From the NCBI GenBank assembly GCA_902635045.1, contig CACPMT010000001.1, forward strand, positions 94,993-158,992: a stretch of DNA of 64,000 nt, written 5' to 3'. Of this stretch, positions 18,373 to 27,560 are shown piece by piece. The position numbers and the translations under genes are program-made. The notes beneath the pieces are model-generated. The model worked only from the letters and a program-made list of their open reading frames with translations, did not search any database and was not told where the DNA came from. Each line of letters opens with the position of its first letter. Positions within the stretch are counted from its first letter, which is position 1. The DNA is from an uncultured SAR86 cluster bacterium. GTDB lineage: Bacteria; Pseudomonadota; Gammaproteobacteria; Magnimaribacterales; AG-339-G14.

Positions 18373-19368
18373 TTAAGCCTTATCTAAATACCATTGAATC
18401 GTTTTTTCTAAACCCGAAGTAAAAGTCTCCTTAGGCTTCCAATTGAAATCTTTCTCTATTTTTGAAGTATCTAAGCTATATCTAAAATCATGTCCTGGTC
18501 GATCTTTAACAAACTCAATTTGTTCTTCATAAGAAGAGCCATTTTGCTTGGGCTTGATAGAATCTAAAATTTTACAAATTTCTTGAACCACTTCTAAATT
18601 ATTTTTTTCACAGCTACCGCCGATGTTATAAGTCTCTCCTGGTTTCCCATTTGCTAAGATTTTTATAATTGCTTCGCAATGATCTTCTACATATAACCAA
18701 TCTCTTATATTTTTTCCGTCCCCATAAATTGGGAGGTTTTTATTATCTAAGGCATTAGTGATGATCAGTGGAATCAGTTTTTCATGATGTTGATGAGGGC
18801 CATAATTGTTTGTGCAATTTGAAATTAAGGTAGGAAGTTCAAAGGTATGATGCCAAGCTCTTACTAAATGGTCGCTTGCAGCTTTTGATGCTGAATAAGG
18901 GCTGTTAGGTTTGTAAGGACTTTCTTCTGTAGATTTTTTATCATTCATATCCAATGATCCGAAAACTTCATCCGTTGAAATATGAAAAAATCTAAAATTC
19001 TTTTTTTCTCCTTTACTCAATGAATTCCAGTATTGAAGAGAAGCCTCTAATAAAGAATATGTTCCAATGATATTTGAATTAATAAAATTTCTTGGGTTTT
19101 CGATTGACCTATCTACGTGGCTTTCCGCAGCAAAATTTAAAATTGCTCTAGGTTTTGTTTCAAAAATTAATGTTGTTATTTCTTCTTGATTTTGAATGTT
19201 TAATTTTTTGAAGGAATAATTGGAATTATGTTCAATATCTTTTAAGTTATTTAAGTCTGCGGCATAACTTAAATTATCAATATTCATAATTTCTTCATCA
19301 AACCGCTCTAACCAGCTCAAAATAAAATTTGAGCCAATAAATCCAGCTCCTCCAGTAACGATAATCAT
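18373..19368 (-). CDS. rfbB: dTDP-glucose 4,6-dehydratase RfbB/RmlB
   Basis: RmlB converts dTDP-glucose to dTDP-4-keto-6-deoxyglucose with bound NAD. Visible are the Rossmann motif TGGAGFIGSNF at the N-terminus, FAAESHVDRSI, STDEVFG, YSASKAASD carrying the catalytic Tyr and Lys, NNYGPHQHHEKLIP and DRPGHDFRYSLD. At 331 residues it is of normal length. Its ATG overlaps the stop of the upstream glycosyltransferase gene by four bases, tying that transferase to dTDP-rhamnose supply. Confidence 0.94.
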   Translation of the reverse strand: MIIVTGGAGFIGSNFILSWLERFDEEIMNIDNLSYAADLNNLKDIEHNSNYSFKKLNIQNQEEITTLIFETKPRAILNFAAESHVDRSIENPRNFINSNIIGTYSLLEASLQYWNSLSKGEKKNFRFFHISTDEVFGSLDMNDKKSTEESPYKPNSPYSASKAASDHLVRAWHHTFELPTLISNCTNNYGPHQHHEKLIPLIITNALDNKNLPIYGDGKNIRDWLYVEDHCEAIIKILANGKPGETYNIGGSCEKNNLEVVQEICKILDSIKPKQNGSSYEEQIEFVKDRPGHDFRYSLDTSKIEKDFNWKPKETFTSGLEKTIQWYLDKA

Positions 19369-20219
19369 TTAATTGATCCTAATAAATTTATTTCTGCAAA
19401 CACGCCTTTTAAAAAAGAGACATATTTAGCTCTTTTCCTTTCCGAAAAAAGCATTTCGGGAGAAAAAACTTGAATCATTGCCAAAAATACATTTTTTATT
19501 GTAACTGCTTTATGATTGTGTTTTTTTTGCGAATAAACTCTTGATCTGCCCATATGATAACCCTTTATTGCTGCTATAGACTTATCCCTTGAACTAGAAC
19601 TTCCGCCAACATGCTTTATCACTGCATTATGAACATAAAATAAAGGGCCTACTTCGTTCTTTAATCTTATAGAGATGTCATCATCTTCGTGATATAAAAA
19701 GATTTTTTCGTCAAACCCCGAAACTTTTAGAAAGTTTTCTTTTTTAATAAAAATAGCTGCGCCGCTTAAAACTGTTACCTCTTTATCCGATGAAGGGAAA
19801 GTTCTGCTCATCCATTCAGATTTTGAAAGAAGAACAGATCTTCTTTTAAAGCTTTGTTTACCGGCTTGATTAATAATTCTAGGATTAAAGGCGCTTGCAT
19901 TAGGATAGTTTCGGGCCGCTTTGATTAATTCTTCTAAAGAATTTGGGAGAATCTCAGAATCTGGATTTACGAATAATAGATAATCACCAGTTGCTTTTGA
20001 TGCGCCAAGATTACATGCTGCACCGAATCCTATATTTTTTTTATTTTGTAATAAGAGGCAGTCATATGCTTTTGCAATTTCCCTAGTTTCTTCATCTTGA
20101 GAGTTATCAACTAAGATAACTTCTATTTCTTTTGGAACTGAGAGCAAAAGCGATTTTAAAGCTTCGCTACTCTTAAAGCATACTACAACAAAGGAAATGC
20201 TTTCCTTAAAAAGACTCAT
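19365..20219 (-). CDS. Glycosyltransferase family 2, WbbL-like rhamnosyltransferase candidate
   Basis: The 284-residue protein has a GT-A fold: SFVVVCFKSSEAL at the start, LVDNSQDEE, KNIGFGAACNLG, then the FVNPDSEI metal-binding motif. The late FDEKIFLYHEDDDISIRL is the acidic block typical of WbbL-type (COG1216) rhamnosyltransferases. No signal or membrane segment is seen, so it should act on the cytoplasmic face. It overlaps rfbB by four bases, which supports dTDP-rhamnose as donor, but the acceptor is unknown. No flippase or polymerase gene is nearby. Confidence 0.82.
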   Translation of the reverse strand: MSLFKESISFVVVCFKSSEALKSLLLSVPKEIEVILVDNSQDEETREIAKAYDCLLLQNKKNIGFGAACNLGASKATGDYLLFVNPDSEILPNSLEELIKAARNYPNASAFNPRIINQAGKQSFKRRSVLLSKSEWMSRTFPSSDKEVTVLSGAAIFIKKENFLKVSGFDEKIFLYHEDDDISIRLKNEVGPLFYVHNAVIKHVGGSSSSRDKSIAAIKGYHMGRSRVYSQKKHNHKAVTIKNVFLAMIQVFSPEMLFSERKRAKYVSFLKGVFAEINLLGSIK

Positions 20220-20238
20220 GATTAATTATATGTTGAAT

Positions 20239-20655
20239 CTAAAATATCAAGAAGATTCCTAAATCTACCAACAAATAAAGCGTAGCTATTAATCCAAATC
20301 CATAAAAATAACTTCTTGGACTTGGATTTTTTTCGGTTGCTATATAATAGTAAAGTAGCATGTGAATAATTCTAGAAATTGCATAGATCCAAACTACTAT
20401 TCCTAATTTAAAAGAACTATAGCCAGCCAAGATTGCAACGATGGACATTCCTAAAAAAGGAATGATATTTTCTAACGAGTTCCAAAATGCTCTGTGACTT
20501 CTAAAAAAGAAAGATTCTTGACCTAAATTAGGATCAATTTTTCCAACCTCATAATCTTTTTCCGCTCTATGTGCTCCTACCATGATCATTGCTTGAAGAA
20601 CAATTGTTGCAAGAATAAGCCACAATCCTATAAATGTAATTTGATATATTTCCAT
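20239..20655 (-). CDS. MAPEG-family membrane protein
   Basis: Four hydrophobic helices in 138 residues, with FRSHRAFWNSLENIIPFLGM near residues 51-70 matching the MAPEG signature (membrane-associated proteins in eicosanoid and glutathione metabolism). Bacterial members are mostly uncharacterised; some have glutathione transferase or peroxidase activity. It ends a long minus-strand run that includes several hydrolases and lies near the rhamnose genes. Two unlinked GST-type genes occur at about 42 kb. Confidence 0.83.
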   Translation of the reverse strand: MEIYQITFIGLWLILATIVLQAMIMVGAHRAEKDYEVGKIDPNLGQESFFFRSHRAFWNSLENIIPFLGMSIVAILAGYSSFKLGIVVWIYAISRIIHMLLYYYIATEKNPSPRSYFYGFGLIATLYLLVDLGIFLIF

Positions 20656-20679
20656 TACTAATTTTCCCTCCTTTAAAGT

Positions 20680-21276
20680 CTAGAAATTGCTAGGTATTTT
20701 TGGTTTAAATTTTTTAAAAAAATTTTTAACATAAATAATATCTCGATAATTATCTCCTGTTGGCTCAAAAAAACCACTAAAAGAGCAAGTTTTTGTTTCA
20801 AAATCAATTCCAATCAAAACAATTTTACTCTCAGTTTGATTTGCTATTCTTAAAAATCCACTTTTCCATTTTTCGACTCTTTTTCTGGTGCCTTCTGGAG
20901 TAAGTCCTATAATCACACCCCCATCACCTTCAGTTAGCTTAGAAACTTCATCAACTACTAATTGAGGATTGTCTCTATCTACTGGAATTCCCCCAATTCC
21001 AGATAAAATATTTTTCAAAAGGGGAATATTAAATAAAGTATGTTTTGCTAACACATTTAGTTTTAAATCGATTGCCCAAATTAGGATCAAAGCATAAACA
21101 AAATCCCAATTTGAAGTGTGTGGTGCGCCAACTAAAATAAATTTTTTTAAGCTTGGTATTTCACCTTCCACTTTCCATCCAGAAATTTTTTGTAAAGTTA
21201 TTCCCAGCCATTTTATTATTTTAGGCCTTTTAGCTAAGTGAATCTCGGGCACAACTGTTTTAATTGAGGAGTTCAA
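20680..21276 (-). CDS. Lysophospholipid acyltransferase-family protein
   Basis: The 198-residue protein matches the PlsC-like acyltransferase superfamily. The usual NHxxxxD active site appears as PHTSNWDF near residue 53, and GLTPEGTRKRVEKWKSG near residue 126 is the second conserved block. This shorter subgroup, with a variant H-box, is common in marine proteobacteria and may acylate 1-acyl-glycerol-phosphate or another lipid. I see one membrane-associated segment around residues 60-80. It lies nine bases from the serine hydrolase gene upstream and is probably co-transcribed with it. Confidence 0.82.
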   Translation of the reverse strand: MNSSIKTVVPEIHLAKRPKIIKWLGITLQKISGWKVEGEIPSLKKFILVGAPHTSNWDFVYALILIWAIDLKLNVLAKHTLFNIPLLKNILSGIGGIPVDRDNPQLVVDEVSKLTEGDGGVIIGLTPEGTRKRVEKWKSGFLRIANQTESKIVLIGIDFETKTCSFSGFFEPTGDNYRDIIYVKNFFKKFKPKIPSNF

Positions 21277-21284
21277 TTTTAAAA

Positions 21285-22496
21285 TTATTTTTCAGAAATT
21301 GATTTTGAAATGGCTCTAAAAATAGCAATGTGAGCATCTTTGGTGTACTGCCTCTCCTCAATAAAATTGAAATTGGATGATGTTTTAGCTATGACAACTC
21401 CTGATTCAGGATTTACATAAATAAATTGATTATAAATTCCATGAGCCGTGTAATCCGATACTCCAGGACCAGGAATCCACCATTGATAACCATAACCCCA
21501 AGCATCAGAGGTAAATTGATCTCCAGCATTGGGTTGAACGTGTTTGTCTAAAGGAACTGTAGAGTTTGAGACCCATTCGGCAGGTACTACTTGTTTTCCA
21601 TTCCAATTTCCTTTGTTTAAATATAGTTGTCCAAATTTAGCCATATCTCTAAGTGTTACATTTAGACCTCCCAAAGACATTTCTACTTCTTGTTTATCTG
21701 TGAGATAAAAAGCATCATCTTGCATTCCTATTTGACTCCAAATCTTTTCATAGAGATACTCCTTAACGGTCGCATTAGTTACTTCGGCAACTAGCATCCC
21801 TAACATTTGAGAATCTAGACTGATGTAATGATTGTAAGTACCTGGCTCTCTCGAATTTTTAAGTGTCTTCGCAAATTCTCTTTGTGAAGTTCCGGTAGCA
21901 GTAACTCTGGCGTATCTATTAATATCCGAATCAGGATCTCCATAGTCTTCGTTAAATGCTATTCCAGATGACATTTGTAATAAATTTTTAATCGATACTC
22001 CTTCATATCCTGTCCCCTCAAAATCTTTTAAATACTTAATAATTGGATCATTAATATCGTCTATTAAGCCCTCATCCAGTGCTATTCCTACCAAAGCAGA
22101 CAAGAAAGACTTAGAAACAGACCAAATAATATGTCTACTGTTTTCTTTATTTTTATTCCAATAATTTTCGTATAAAACTTCTCCGTCTTTCAAAATCATT
22201 AATCCATCGGTATTGAAGTAATCTATAGCTTCTTGAATTGATTTTTTCTCCCCACCAAATTCATAGAGTTCTGGCATATAAAAATCATCTCTTTTTTTAA
22301 ATATGTGAGGATTCTCTGAGGCTTTTATTGGTGTCGAAGTCGGGAAAAACTCCTTCATATTAATAAAATTGTAAGAAATAGTATTTTTATCAAATAGATT
22401 GGCCACTTTATATAGTCTCCAGGCATTAGGCCCAAATATTATAGCTAAAATAACTAAAATGGAGATACTGATGAAAATTATCCAAATCATTCTCAT
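21285..22496 (-). CDS. Serine hydrolase, beta-lactamase/PBP-like, membrane-anchored
   Basis: This 403-residue class C beta-lactamase-fold protein has an N-terminal membrane anchor (residues 4-24). Its nucleophile motif is SVSK in WSVSKSFLSA near residue 128. A second-motif region is seen in GTYNHYISLDSQ and a late glycine-rich turn in YTAHGIYNQFI. Such proteins act as esterases, amidases or D-aminopeptidases more often than as true beta-lactamases. It shares one base with the small membrane gene upstream. It is one of four homologous folds within 10 kb. Confidence 0.87.
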   Translation of the reverse strand: MRMIWIIFISISILVILAIIFGPNAWRLYKVANLFDKNTISYNFINMKEFFPTSTPIKASENPHIFKKRDDFYMPELYEFGGEKKSIQEAIDYFNTDGLMILKDGEVLYENYWNKNKENSRHIIWSVSKSFLSALVGIALDEGLIDDINDPIIKYLKDFEGTGYEGVSIKNLLQMSSGIAFNEDYGDPDSDINRYARVTATGTSQREFAKTLKNSREPGTYNHYISLDSQMLGMLVAEVTNATVKEYLYEKIWSQIGMQDDAFYLTDKQEVEMSLGGLNVTLRDMAKFGQLYLNKGNWNGKQVVPAEWVSNSTVPLDKHVQPNAGDQFTSDAWGYGYQWWIPGPGVSDYTAHGIYNQFIYVNPESGVVIAKTSSNFNFIEERQYTKDAHIAIFRAISKSISEK

Positions 22497-22750
22497 TAAT
22501 TTCTCTTTGTCATTTTTGCAAATATCCTATTTTTTAAATTTGCATAAATGGTTTTTAATTTTCCCACAAGCTCTGGTCCAGCAAAATAAGCTCCTATTAT
22601 TAAAACTATCCAACTTAATGCATATACAAAAGAGGAATAAATTGCCTTTTCCGTCACGCCGAATGAGGGGCTAATCGCTATTGCTCCTATCAAAGGATAG
22701 ACAGCCGCAGATAGCAAGATCAAACCTACCCCAAATATTCTTAGGAACAT
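22496..22750 (-). CDS. Small two-helix membrane protein, 84 aa
   Basis: Two hydrophobic helices (about residues 4-27 and 38-60) are followed by a basic tail ending KNRIFAKMTKRN. I do not recognise a family. Its stop codon overlaps the start of the serine hydrolase gene at 22496, and it lies three bases after the MDR reductase gene, so it sits inside an operon. Confidence 0.6.
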   Translation of the reverse strand: MFLRIFGVGLILLSAAVYPLIGAIAISPSFGVTEKAIYSSFVYALSWIVLIIGAYFAGPELVGKLKTIYANLKNRIFAKMTKRN

Positions 22751-22753
22751 AAA

Positions 22754-23890
22754 TTACTTATGTGGCGTAACTAAATATTTAGTTCCGGTTGCTTGTTTTG
22801 CATAGGTTTTTATTGCATCGGGCTCTAGCATTTCTTCTAAGGAAACCTCTTTTGTATAGCTACTAGCAAAAGTAGTTGTAATTTCTTTGGCAACTCTTTC
22901 TCTCATTTCCTGAAATTTCTCTGTGCCTACTCTTCCAATAAATGGAGTTAAAAGCCATCCTCCAAGGCCCCAAGAAAGTCCAAATGATCTATTGAGCACT
23001 GTCGGAGTTGGATCTAGACCACCATAAATATAAACCTGTTTATAAGTATCAGAGCCGTAACGACTGTATTCAGTAGCATTTTTATTTGCTGCAACTTCCA
23101 TTGCAGATAAAATTTGTCCAGCCAATTTACCTTCGTTTCCGCCCCCAGTAGCATCAAATCCCAAAGTAGCTCCAGTTTCTACCAAGCAATCTATTAAATT
23201 TTTCATAAAATTTTCATCTGAAGTATTACAAATATATTTTGCTCCTAATTTTTTTAACAGTTCAACGTGTTCCTCTTTTCTAACAATATTTACAAGAGGT
23301 ATGTCATCAGCCAAACAGATTTTTACCAACATTTGACCTAAATTTGATGCAGCCGCTGTGTGAACCAAGGCAGTATGATTTTCTAATTTCATTGTTTCAG
23401 TAAACCCAAGAGCTGTTAATGGATTGACAAAAGAAGAAGCGGCTTCGACGGAAGTTGTCCCTTCGTTCATAACCAAACAACTCATTGCAGGCAAACAGCG
23501 ATATTGAGAGTACATTGCTCCTCCAGCAACGCCAACCGTTTTACCTATTAAATTTTTTACATTTTTTCCTGCATCGACTATTACTCCTCCGCCCTCATTT
23601 CCGACTTTCATGGATTTATCTATTCTTGGTTTCATAGATTGCATTAAGCCCGGATGAATTCCCATAGTTGTAACCGTATCTTCGCCTGAACCTTGAGATG
23701 AAATACTGTCGAGATCAGCAGCAAAACTTATTAATAAGCCCAAATCAGAGGGATTGATAGGCGATGCTTCAACTTTAATTAATACATCGTCATCGCCTGG
23801 GGTCGGAACATCCGAGGTAACAATGGATAAATTTAATTTACCTTCACTAGTTATTTCTGATCTTATTTCTTTTGATTTTAAATCTGTCAT
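22754..23890 (-). CDS. MDR-family quinone/enoyl oxidoreductase-like protein
   Basis: The 378-residue protein belongs to the medium-chain dehydrogenase/reductase superfamily: a GroES-like N-terminus (PINPSDLG), GNEGGGVIVDAG, and a Rossmann domain with HTAAASNLGQMLVK and GFDATGGG. I do not see the cysteine-rich structural zinc loop or the usual catalytic zinc ligands, so a zinc-independent NADPH quinone or enoyl reductase is more likely than an alcohol dehydrogenase. TTTTCTCCC-type purine-rich sequence on the minus strand gives a GGGAG site before ATG. The substrate is unknown. Confidence 0.82.
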   Translation of the reverse strand: MTDLKSKEIRSEITSEGKLNLSIVTSDVPTPGDDDVLIKVEASPINPSDLGLLISFAADLDSISSQGSGEDTVTTMGIHPGLMQSMKPRIDKSMKVGNEGGGVIVDAGKNVKNLIGKTVGVAGGAMYSQYRCLPAMSCLVMNEGTTSVEAASSFVNPLTALGFTETMKLENHTALVHTAAASNLGQMLVKICLADDIPLVNIVRKEEHVELLKKLGAKYICNTSDENFMKNLIDCLVETGATLGFDATGGGNEGKLAGQILSAMEVAANKNATEYSRYGSDTYKQVYIYGGLDPTPTVLNRSFGLSWGLGGWLLTPFIGRVGTEKFQEMRERVAKEITTTFASSYTKEVSLEEMLEPDAIKTYAKQATGTKYLVTPHK

Positions 23891-23902
23891 TTTTTCTCCC
23901 TT

Positions 23903-24394
23903 TTAAACTGGATATTTATTTTTAAAAATTAATATAAATTGAATTCCAAGGCCCACTATATACATACTTGTAAAAAGCAAAAAGAAATTTAGCAACAATG
24001 GATCTTCAAAAGAATCTATAAAAGGATCTTTGGGCGGAAGCCTTCTAAGTCCGTCTGTAATTGCCGGCAAAACATGAAACAAAAAAGTAGAAGTGTATGC
24101 AATTGTTTCAATATAAGGAGATAAAATTCCAAAAATTCTTTTCTTTTCTGTCACGTATCCAACCAAAACAGCTAGTATTGCTAATACCCCCATAACATGA
24201 GCTGGGCCAAATCCTCCTTGATGATAAATAAACAAGGATGATGTCGCCACAACCAAAGTAGCAAAAAGGTATATTTCGCCCGATAAATTTTTAGCTTTTA
24301 TAAATCTATATTTTGTTAAAGAATAAAAACCAATTAGAAGTGCGGAAATTCCCAAAATTGTGTGGACCCATCCTAAAAAAGAAATTGCTGGCAT
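23903..24394 (-). CDS. Integral membrane protein, DUF2306-like
   Basis: Four or five membrane helices in 163 residues, with HTILGISALLIGF at the start and the histidine-containing HQGGFGPAHVMGVLA and FLFHVLPAITDGLRRLPP segments. The layout resembles DUF2306-type proteins, whose function is unknown. It lies between the 207-residue membrane protein gene and the MDR reductase gene, with 12-base gaps on both sides, so co-transcription is likely. Confidence 0.6.
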   Translation of the reverse strand: MPAISFLGWVHTILGISALLIGFYSLTKYRFIKAKNLSGEIYLFATLVVATSSLFIYHQGGFGPAHVMGVLAILAVLVGYVTEKKRIFGILSPYIETIAYTSTFLFHVLPAITDGLRRLPPKDPFIDSFEDPLLLNFFLLFTSMYIVGLGIQFILIFKNKYPV

Positions 24395-24406
24395 ATTAGA
24401 CTCCTA

Positions 24407-25030
24407 TCAAGCTTTCCTTCTAAATCTTAATTTATCTACAAGTAAAGTTAATGTTAGTAAAAATAAAAAAAAGATTAATCTGAAATCAAAAAAAATAGGA
24501 GCGCTTACTGGAATAGCAATAGTTTTTATTAATGCATTTATTTTATATTCGTGTCTTTCTGAAAATATTTCATTACTGCCTATTTCCAACATATCCCTGA
24601 TGCTTCTATATCTCATTATCGCAGTTCGATCCCATTCTTTAGTTTCTTCTGCGCCCAAATGATCTATTGCGTTTGCTGAAACATTTCCTGCAAAGACAGG
24701 ATGAGACGCTCTTATAAATAATTCTGGATACATATATTCCATATAATAATCTAATAGATCAGTTGCTGTTGCAGACTCTCCAGTCTTTTCCATAATTGGC
24801 GGGTTTTCATTAACATCTAAGAAATTAACCATATAAAAATCGCCTCCGTCATCATTGCGAAGGAATTCTAGAAAGTTTGATCTATCTTCTTCAGAAATTG
24901 TTGTTTCACCTCTGTCCATTCTTTCTATTACAAGATCGATTTCAGCTTGAGACAAAGGGCCTGATAAATTGGTATACCATCCAAAAAAAATTAAGTATAG
25001 AAGTATAAAAATTATCCAGTGAATTCTCAT
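24407..25030 (-). CDS. Membrane protein with DUF1330-like periplasmic domain, 207 aa
   Basis: A helix at residues 3-20 and another at 180-200 flank a soluble region. The middle contains FYMVNFLDV, YMYPELFIRASHPVFAGN and DRTAIMRYRSIRDMLEI. This succession resembles the small dimeric alpha/beta-barrel DUF1330 proteins, though the match is my inference from pattern. A membrane-tethered version would be unusual. It sits five bases downstream of a serine hydrolase gene on the same strand. Confidence 0.55.
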   Translation of the reverse strand: MRIHWIIFILLYLIFFGWYTNLSGPLSQAEIDLVIERMDRGETTISEEDRSNFLEFLRNDDGGDFYMVNFLDVNENPPIMEKTGESATATDLLDYYMEYMYPELFIRASHPVFAGNVSANAIDHLGAEETKEWDRTAIMRYRSIRDMLEIGSNEIFSERHEYKINALIKTIAIPVSAPIFFDFRLIFFLFLLTLTLLVDKLRFRRKA

Positions 25031-25035
25031 TTTTC

Positions 25036-26307
25036 TTACTCCATAAGTGCTTGATATGTAAGAACTTGAAAATCTTGTCTAATATTTATATGCCTGTAAG
25101 GACGAAGTTGAGTCATTATTAAACCTGTCAGGTTGTTTTCAGGATCTATCCACGAAAGCGTGCAATAAGCCCCTCCCCAAAATGCAGAGCCTTCCGACAT
25201 TGTTGTCGAAGCCTCTCCTCTGTCAGTAACGACTCCATAGCCAAGTCCGAAACCTACTCCTTTTCCATATAACCAGATTAAATGGTCTGAAGTATGATTT
25301 TCTAAAATTAATGAGACTGTTGAAGGAGCCAATATTCTTACTTCATTTAGTTTTCCTTTGTTTAAAACCATTTGTTGAAACCTTAAATAATCGCGAGCAG
25401 TAGAAACCAAGCCACCAGCTCCGCTAAATAAGTATCTAGGTGATTGAATCCATCTGCTTTCAGCCGAGCCTGGATCTCTAAGTTCTATCTCCATTTTTTC
25501 TCCAGGTCCGTACTGGGCAGTCAATCTTCCGCCTTTGGTATCTTCTAAATAAAAATGAGTATCTTTCATGTCTAACGGTTTAAAAATTCGTTCATGCAAA
25601 AAATTATCCAAAGATTCACCTGAAATTACTTCAACTAAATGTCCAACAACGTCTGTAGCATGGGAATATTCCCACCTTTCTCCAGGATGATAATTCAGTG
25701 GAATTTTGGAAAGTCGGTTAATTCTTTCTGCATTACTTCTGGGTAAAGGCTCTGCATTCATAATCTCATCATAAGCCATTGAATTTCCTAAATAACTATT
25801 TGCAAGGCCTGCGGTATGAGTGAGCATATCTCTTATAGTTGGCTCACGCTTAGGATCAATTAATTTGCCAGTTTTACCGCTTGCATCCGAAGTTGTGCTG
25901 ACTTTAACTTTTTTGAAAGAAGGAATATATTTGGATACCGGATCATTTAATTGGAAGAGTCCTTCTTCCCACAAAATCATCAAAGCAATGGAAGCTACTG
26001 GTTTTGTCATTGATGCGATTCTAAAAATTGCATCGCCCCTCATAGGCTTTTTAGCCTCTACGTCCATATAACCTTGTGTTTCAAAATGAATAATTTTTCC
26101 ATTTCTCATTATTGCTGTTAAAACTCCTGGCGTGAGATTTGCGTTAATATATTTTTCCATTGCCGGCGCAATTCTTTCTAGTCTTTCTTTAGAGAATCCT
26201 TCTTGTTCTGGATTAGCTGTTTCAAATTCAATTGATTTTGAAAAAGAAGAAAGGATAAATAATAAAAAAATGAAAAAATATTTTATTTTTTTATCTAGGA
26301 TTTTCAT
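25036..26307 (-). CDS. Secreted serine hydrolase, beta-lactamase/PBP-like
   Basis: This 423-residue protein has a signal peptide (residues 8-24) and a class C beta-lactamase fold. The nucleophile is in ASMTKPVASI (SxxK) near residue 97, the second motif is YSH in GERWEYSHATD, and GVGFGLGYGVV lies before the final strands. Similar EstB-like proteins are esterases. It starts immediately after the 26309 hydrolase gene, with a one-base gap, so the two paralogues are likely made together. The substrate cannot be read from sequence. Confidence 0.88.
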   Translation of the reverse strand: MKILDKKIKYFFIFLLFILSSFSKSIEFETANPEQEGFSKERLERIAPAMEKYINANLTPGVLTAIMRNGKIIHFETQGYMDVEAKKPMRGDAIFRIASMTKPVASIALMILWEEGLFQLNDPVSKYIPSFKKVKVSTTSDASGKTGKLIDPKREPTIRDMLTHTAGLANSYLGNSMAYDEIMNAEPLPRSNAERINRLSKIPLNYHPGERWEYSHATDVVGHLVEVISGESLDNFLHERIFKPLDMKDTHFYLEDTKGGRLTAQYGPGEKMEIELRDPGSAESRWIQSPRYLFSGAGGLVSTARDYLRFQQMVLNKGKLNEVRILAPSTVSLILENHTSDHLIWLYGKGVGFGLGYGVVTDRGEASTTMSEGSAFWGGAYCTLSWIDPENNLTGLIMTQLRPYRHINIRQDFQVLTYQALME

Positions 26308-26308
26308 T

Positions 26309-27535
26309 TTAAATCAATGCATGCAACGCTTTAGATATTTGATTAGAGGTTTTATAGAGCTCTCTGATTTTATGTTCTTTGTTACACACAAAAGCAAAAC
26401 CTAATTTTTTATTTTTATCGCCATAAGCGACTGCCCCTCCTATTCCTGCATGTCCAAAATATCCTTTAGTGTGTTTTGGAGACTCTTCAACTCTGGCAGT
26501 CTGGTTGTACAACATATAACCAAGACCAAAAGCTACGTCACCTCCCATAAGAACAGTATCAGGGCCGTTTGAAATTTGTGTAGTCACTAAGTCTAAAGTC
26601 TGAGGAGAAATAATCTTTTTATTATTCCTTGAACCGCCAGAACTTAAAATTCCATAAAGCTTAGCCAAACCCTCTGCACTTCCATGTCCGTTTGCAGAAG
26701 GGATTTCTGCACATCTCCATTCTGGATCGTTGACTCCAGTCAATCCCGCTCCTTGCGCAATTGATTGAAACGCCCAATAAAAATCTCCGCCAATAATTGC
26801 ATTCTTCATATTTTTTAGTTGTCTAGGCAAAAGGAATGATGGTATGTATTTAATTTTTTCTAAAGGAAAAACTTGGGCATCATCATCTCTTTCTAGCATG
26901 ATCATGTCGGCGCAATTAGAAAAGTCATCAGGGGTTAGTCCAATTTTAAAATCAATTCCAAAAGGAGCAGCAATTTCTTCTTCAAAATATTGTCCCACCG
27001 ATCTTCCATCTATCCTTTTGATAATTTCACCGACTAACCATCCATAGGTTAGCGCATGATAACCTTGTGAAGACCCGGGTTCTCGAATAGGTTTTTGTTT
27101 TTCTAATGCTTCACTAAAGTGTTCAAATTTAGTCCAGTTAGTAATTGGAATGCCTTCTGAAAAACCAAACATTCCTGCACGATGACACAAAAAGTCGCTT
27201 ACTTTTGTATCTTCTTTTCCATTATTGCCATATTCTGGCCAATAGGTTGTAACTTTTTCGTTGCAATCTAACTTCCCTTCTTCAATCAATTTAGCTATGC
27301 AGGTGGCTGTAACCGCCTTAGTCACCGAAAAAACATTTACCCAAGTATTTTGTTCCCAAACCTTTTCTCTTTTTTCGTCTTTGTGCCCACCAAATAAATT
27401 AACGACCATTTCTCCTTCATGCTCAATAGCCACTGATGCGCCTAATTCATGCCCTGACTTTATGGCTTCAGAAAAAATTGTTTCGATTTTATGAAATTTT
27501 GGATGGCAATAGCCAGCAACTGGAAATGTTTCCAT
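26309..27535 (-). CDS. Cytoplasmic serine hydrolase, EstB/beta-lactamase-like
   Basis: The 408-residue protein has no signal peptide. It carries SVTK in NVFSVTKAVTATC near residue 72 as the nucleophile motif, YHA in SQGYHALTYGWL as the second motif, and GYFGHAGIGGAVAYGD near the C-terminus in place of KTG. This pattern is the EstB/LACTB-like esterase group. A GGGAGAG site stands just ahead of the ATG. It lies 25 bases after the flavin monooxygenase gene in the same direction, so it is a candidate partner for hydrolysing ester products of that enzyme. Confidence 0.88.
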   Translation of the reverse strand: METFPVAGYCHPKFHKIETIFSEAIKSGHELGASVAIEHEGEMVVNLFGGHKDEKREKVWEQNTWVNVFSVTKAVTATCIAKLIEEGKLDCNEKVTTYWPEYGNNGKEDTKVSDFLCHRAGMFGFSEGIPITNWTKFEHFSEALEKQKPIREPGSSQGYHALTYGWLVGEIIKRIDGRSVGQYFEEEIAAPFGIDFKIGLTPDDFSNCADMIMLERDDDAQVFPLEKIKYIPSFLLPRQLKNMKNAIIGGDFYWAFQSIAQGAGLTGVNDPEWRCAEIPSANGHGSAEGLAKLYGILSSGGSRNNKKIISPQTLDLVTTQISNGPDTVLMGGDVAFGLGYMLYNQTARVEESPKHTKGYFGHAGIGGAVAYGDKNKKLGFAFVCNKEHKIRELYKTSNQISKALHALI

Positions 27536-27560
27536 TGAATTCTCTCCCTTATCTTCTTTC

